8,214 bases of DNA, from positions 1 through 8,214 of the forward strand of contig CABUZU010000085.1 in NCBI GenBank assembly GCA_902496125.1. The letters are read 5' to 3'. The stretch is from an uncultured Lachnospiraceae bacterium (GTDB lineage: Bacteria > Bacillota > Clostridia > Lachnospirales > Lachnospiraceae). Of this stretch, positions 6,017 to 8,214 are shown one piece after another; within the stretch, counting starts at the first letter, position 1, and every line of letters starts with the position of its first letter. The notes below the pieces were generated by a model, which saw nothing but the letters and a program-made list of their open reading frames with translations, was not told the origin of the DNA and ran no database searches. Both the position numbers and the translations under genes were made by a program.

Positions 6017-6724
6017 TAAATATATTGCTGGACGTACTCCAACATTAAAACTATCTACAGCAAGTTCACCAAAATGAATTTTATTTTCTACATTCATTGC
6101 AAATTTTTGAGAAAATCCTAGAGTTCTTAGCCACCACACCCAAGGCAATCTATAATTGTCAAGTATATTTAATTTCTCTAAATCATAAAAATCTAAAAGA
6201 AATACCTTATCTAAAGTATCACTACCAGATGGTGTATTATATTTAGGATTTTTATTAGCAATATTTAGTCTTAAACTTAAGTATTCTTGTTCTTCTTCTG
6301 AAAAAGCAGTCATTAAAAACTTATCATTTAGCCATTTTCTAAGAAAACTTGTTTCCCAAGTGCAAGGATTTTTAGTATTATTATAAGGCATAAATAAAAG
6401 AATTTCTTTACTCAATAATAAAATTTTATTATCCACATCTTCTAATACAATCCACTCAATAGGTATGTCATTATATCTTCCTATTTGAACAATATCTCCA
6501 TGTTTTATATTCTTTGGCAAATGAATCTTCGATATTGGATGTGAATATTCTAATTTAGGCTCACTAATTTTAGCTCCGTGTTTTAACAATAATTTAGTTA
6601 TCTTTGAATCTTTAATTTCCATTGCATAATTCAATGCTAAATCTTCTATAATTGCAGAATCTGGAATATACATACCATCCATATCAATAATATGAATAAT
6701 TTCTTTAAAATGTAAGTGCTTCAA
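6005..6724 (-). CDS. DUF6273 domain protein with an ankyrin-like N-terminal segment
   Basis: The frame gives up to 239 residues. From about residue 74 to the end it matches the DUF6273 pattern: HGDIVQIGRY, then PIEWIVLE, CTWETSFLRKWLND, AFSEEEQEYLSLRLN, SGSDTLDKVFLLD, VWWLRT and a terminal FNVGVRPAIYLL. The family is widespread in Firmicutes and its biochemical role is unknown to me. Residues 27-51 (DLALNYAMEIKDSKITKLLLKHGA) resemble part of an ankyrin repeat. There is no signal peptide or membrane segment. The start is uncertain: the codon at 6724 is TTG with no Shine-Dalgarno, the next candidates are ATGs at 6682 and 6673 without clear ribosome sites, and the frame stays open upstream only to a TAG at 6754-6752. 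The 5' end may therefore have been lost or altered by rearrangement in 6725-6850. Confidence 0.68.
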   Translation of the reverse strand: MKHLHFKEIIHIIDMDGMYIPDSAIIEDLALNYAMEIKDSKITKLLLKHGAKISEPKLEYSHPISKIHLPKNIKHGDIVQIGRYNDIPIEWIVLEDVDNKILLLSKEILLFMPYNNTKNPCTWETSFLRKWLNDKFLMTAFSEEEQEYLSLRLNIANKNPKYNTPSGSDTLDKVFLLDFYDLEKLNILDNYRLPWVWWLRTLGFSQKFAMNVENKIHFGELAVDSFNVGVRPAIYLLKN

Positions 6725-6794
6725 AAGAAGGTGTCTAGAATCTACTCTCTCCTAATGATATACTTTTAGTAGTTTATCGAAGGAGGACTTACAC

Positions 6795-6884
6795 ATGATT
6801 CAAACCAAACAACAGTGTATTATATCATTCGATTTCCATTTTTGCAACCCAAAAAGACACCACACATCATATGTGGTGTCCTAA
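6795..6884 (+). pseudogene. Start of a decayed gene: 29-codon ORF with a strong ribosome site
   Basis: On the plus strand AAGGAGGA (6780-6787) sits 7 nt before an ATG at 6795, and a TATACT at 6759-6764 could be a -10 box. The frame encodes MIQTKQQCIISFDF and continues to a TAA at 6882-6884. Its last third runs through the transferase terminator and the end of the transferase gene on the opposite strand, so it is not native coding sequence there. The quality of the ribosome site suggests a real gene start joined to unrelated DNA. The opening M-I-x-T-K-Q faintly resembles the N-terminus of some clostridial IS1182-type transposases, from memory only. A small functional peptide is possible but less likely. 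Confidence 0.3.
6851..6880 (-). terminator. Terminator of the thioesterase-carrier-transferase operon
   Basis: On the minus strand GACACCACA and TGTGGTGTC form a perfect 9-bp stem (6880-6856) with a 7-nt loop, followed by TTTTT (6855-6851). The 5' arm is made of the codons for the last residues of the phosphopantetheinyl transferase, and its TGA stop lies in the loop. Confidence 0.9.
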
Positions 6885-7508
6885 TTTCATCTCTACAATC
6901 TCTGCTTCTTTATCATGCCCATATATTGTCAAAATATTTTCTCCAATTTTATCAGAAACAAAATATCCACTCTTATAATAAAAACTTCCATTTGCAATAA
7001 CCTTTGAACAATCTAGAAATTCAAATTTTTCTCCAATACCGTTTCCTGTATATTTCGCATAAGCCTCTTTTGCAGTCCATAATCTAATAAATTGTTCCAT
7101 TGAATCCTTACTGTTTTCTATTATCTTTTGTTCTGCATTTGTTAAAACGCATTGTAATATTTTTTTATTGGGGTTTACAAACTCCGTATCCACTCCAACC
7201 TCAGCATCAGAAAAAACACAAACCGCAATCTTGCCTGAATGAGAACAATTAAAATAAACATTAGGTATGCACAATATTGGTTTTTGATATTTTGAATATT
7301 GAATTTTAGGAATTTTTGTTAATCCATATTGTTTCCAAATTCCATATCTAAAAAGTGTAGATACTCCAACTGATAAATATTTGTCTTTGTCAAAATGATA
7401 GGCATTGACTTTTTGTTTTCTTGTACTTGAGCATTTTCCATAGCAATCTTCATAAAAACTAGGATTTGTATCAAATATACTACAATCCATCCAATAAGCA
7501 ATCGTCAT
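6867..7508 (-). CDS. Sfp-type 4'-phosphopantetheinyl transferase
   Basis: This enzyme transfers the phosphopantetheine arm of coenzyme A to a serine of carrier proteins, turning apo-carriers of NRPS/PKS-type assembly lines into active holo forms. The 213 residues match the size of Sfp-type enzymes. Motifs in order: FNCSHSG at 86-92 (CoA-binding histidine H90), GVDTE at 105-109 with Mg ligands D107 and E109, and LWTAKEAYAK at 143-152 with W144, K147, E148 and K152. The start is placed at the ATG at 7508, 2 nt after the carrier-protein stop, which gives an N-terminus (MTIAYWMD) aligned with Sfp. An in-frame TTG at 7523 would overlap the carrier gene. There is little Shine-Dalgarno, so translation is probably coupled to the carrier gene. 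The carrier next door is its probable substrate. All catalytic residues are present. Confidence 0.93.
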   Translation of the reverse strand: MTIAYWMDCSIFDTNPSFYEDCYGKCSSTRKQKVNAYHFDKDKYLSVGVSTLFRYGIWKQYGLTKIPKIQYSKYQKPILCIPNVYFNCSHSGKIAVCVFSDAEVGVDTEFVNPNKKILQCVLTNAEQKIIENSKDSMEQFIRLWTAKEAYAKYTGNGIGEKFEFLDCSKVIANGSFYYKSGYFVSDKIGENILTIYGHDKEAEIVEMKLGHHI

Positions 7509-7510
7509 TT

Positions 7511-7747
7511 CTATATCATACAAGTTTGCAAATAAGAAGACATTGCGCCAAAATCAGAGTGAACATAGACCTCTTGTGGTGATAGGGAAATTCCAAATAT
7601 TTCCTCAATTTTAGCAACCATAATGCTAAGCAGTAATGAATTTCCCCCTTCTTCAAAGAAATTTGTATATTCATCAATAAGAAGGTCATCTACATCTAAA
7701 ATCATTTTCCATAACTGTTTTAATCTTTCTATCATCATTAAATTCAT
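7511..7747 (-). CDS. Acyl/peptidyl carrier protein (free-standing)
   Basis: This is a 78-residue free-standing carrier domain. The attachment motif FFEEGGNSLLLSIMVAKIEE has Ser37 as the phosphopantetheine site. The F-F-x-x-G-G-x-S form is closer to carrier domains of NRPS-like systems than to the DSL motif of fatty-acid ACP. The usual four-helix pattern follows: helix 1 MIERLKQLWKMIL, helix 2 after the serine, and later EVYVHSDFGAMSSYL. The ATG at 7747 has GAGGAG about 6 nt upstream and overlaps the stop of the thioesterase gene in an ATGA arrangement, so translation is coupled. It would be charged by the transferase encoded directly downstream and probably loaded by an adenylation or ligase enzyme encoded upstream, outside the window. 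Which acyl or aminoacyl group it carries cannot be told from this sequence. Confidence 0.9.
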   Translation of the reverse strand: MNLMMIERLKQLWKMILDVDDLLIDEYTNFFEEGGNSLLLSIMVAKIEEIFGISLSPQEVYVHSDFGAMSSYLQTCMI

Positions 7748-8214
7748 ACGCTGCTCCTCTCTTCGTTATGTACAAACGCTGATTGTATTAAGTTACAAAT
7801 TTCTCCTAGATTCTCACGATTTTCAAAGAAATGTTCTCCTGTGAAACCTACTTGATGCACTTGATTTTTGGTAAATGCCTGCCAATGTTCTAATTTTTCA
7901 CCATCTATCACCTTATCTTCTTTTCCATATAAGGTATAAATATGACATTCTAATTGATAATCCGGTATACATTGATAGTCTACTTGCATCTTATAATCCG
8001 CTTTTAAAACGGGCATATAAAATTCTAAAAACATTTCATCTTGAACCACATTAGGATCTAAAAAATGTAAATCAATAAATTTTTTTGCCCACTCCTTTGA
8101 AGACGCTTTATCATCCATTGGTTCTAATTTACAATCATTAGGTGACAATGCACTTGCTGCGACAAAAAGTTTTGGATGAATCCCTAATTTTTTATAGACA
8201 TATCTTGCCACTTC
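7744..8214 (-). CDS. Type II thioesterase (alpha/beta hydrolase), C-terminal part
   Basis: The frame is open to the right edge, so the N-terminal third, with the nucleophile motif GxSxG, is outside the window. The visible 156 residues begin EVARYVYKKLGIHPKLFVAASALSP, which in GrsT-type thioesterases follows shortly after the nucleophile elbow (typically GHSMGG). Further on are LYGKEDKVID, carrying the probable catalytic Asp, and FTGEHFFENRENL, carrying the catalytic His (codon near 7831). The middle, including FIDLHFLDPNVVQDEMFLEFYMPVLKADYKM, matches the lid-like helical region of this family. Such stand-alone thioesterases hydrolyse misprimed or stalled acyl groups from carrier proteins of NRPS/PKS lines, and sometimes release the product. 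Four bases overlap the carrier gene downstream. Function is assigned from family resemblance and context. Confidence 0.85.
   Translation of the reverse strand, partial: EVARYVYKKLGIHPKLFVAASALSPNDCKLEPMDDKASSKEWAKKFIDLHFLDPNVVQDEMFLEFYMPVLKADYKMQVDYQCIPDYQLECHIYTLYGKEDKVIDGEKLEHWQAFTKNQVHQVGFTGEHFFENRENLGEICNLIQSAFVHNEERSSV

Noticed and set aside
7319..7501. A 60-residue minus-strand ORF within the transferase gene
   Set aside because: It is a different frame of the same strand, over a gene with complete catalytic motifs.
6867..7523. A longer phosphopantetheinyl transferase from the TTG at 7523
   Set aside because: It lies inside the carrier gene and lacks a ribosome site, and the ATG at 7508 matches the Sfp N-terminus.
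1..8214. CRISPR array, tandem repeats or an rRNA gene
   Set aside because: No regularly spaced direct repeats or rRNA-like conserved stretches were seen on either strand.

Overview
The window comes from a low-GC, Gram-positive, probably spore-forming member of the Clostridia, most likely a Lachnospiraceae relative. The reasons are strong AGGAGG-type ribosome binding sites, AT-rich intergenic DNA, a Csp-type subtilisin-like protease of the kind used in Clostridia for spore germination, a tRNA-Met without an encoded CCA end, and a DUF6273 protein and an AAA-like/PD-(D/E)XK protein of types common in gut Firmicutes. This placement is inferred from memory of protein families; no search was run. 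Every intact gene lies on the minus strand, so the region reads from right to left.

Right edge (8214 to 6851): the end of a natural-product-type operon. It holds the C-terminal part of a type II thioesterase, then a 78-residue acyl/peptidyl carrier protein overlapping it by 4 nt, then an Sfp-type 4'-phosphopantetheinyl transferase starting 2 nt after the carrier gene. A rho-independent terminator closes the operon and its stem is built from the last codons of the transferase gene. The transferase would convert the carrier to its holo form and the thioesterase would release or proofread acyl groups. The main synthetase is presumably upstream, beyond the window.

Middle (6884 to 4383): a short plus-strand ORF that looks like the start of a decayed gene, then a DUF6273 protein with an uncertain start, then a 525-residue AAA-like/PD-(D/E)XK (DUF1703-type) protein.

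Centre (4366 to 4045): an elongator tRNA-Met with a textbook sigma-70 promoter and its own terminator. A T-stem A.C mismatch is visible in this tRNA. Next to it is a roughly 90-bp, comparatively GC-rich segment that folds into two hairpins, resembling a dispersed palindromic repeat.

Left half (4044 to 735): the Csp-like S8 protease with a possible sigma-E-type promoter very close to its start codon, a truncated YitT/YczE-like membrane protein whose stop codon lies beside the Shine-Dalgarno of the next gene, and an intact peptidase T gene (pepT) ending in a hairpin terminator.

Left edge (685 to 1): the remains of an IS607-type element. They comprise a resolvase fragment missing its catalytic N-terminus and the start of a tnpB gene running off the window, abutting the tail of an unrecognised plus-strand gene. 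The window thus mixes core metabolism and germination genes with accessory and mobile DNA.
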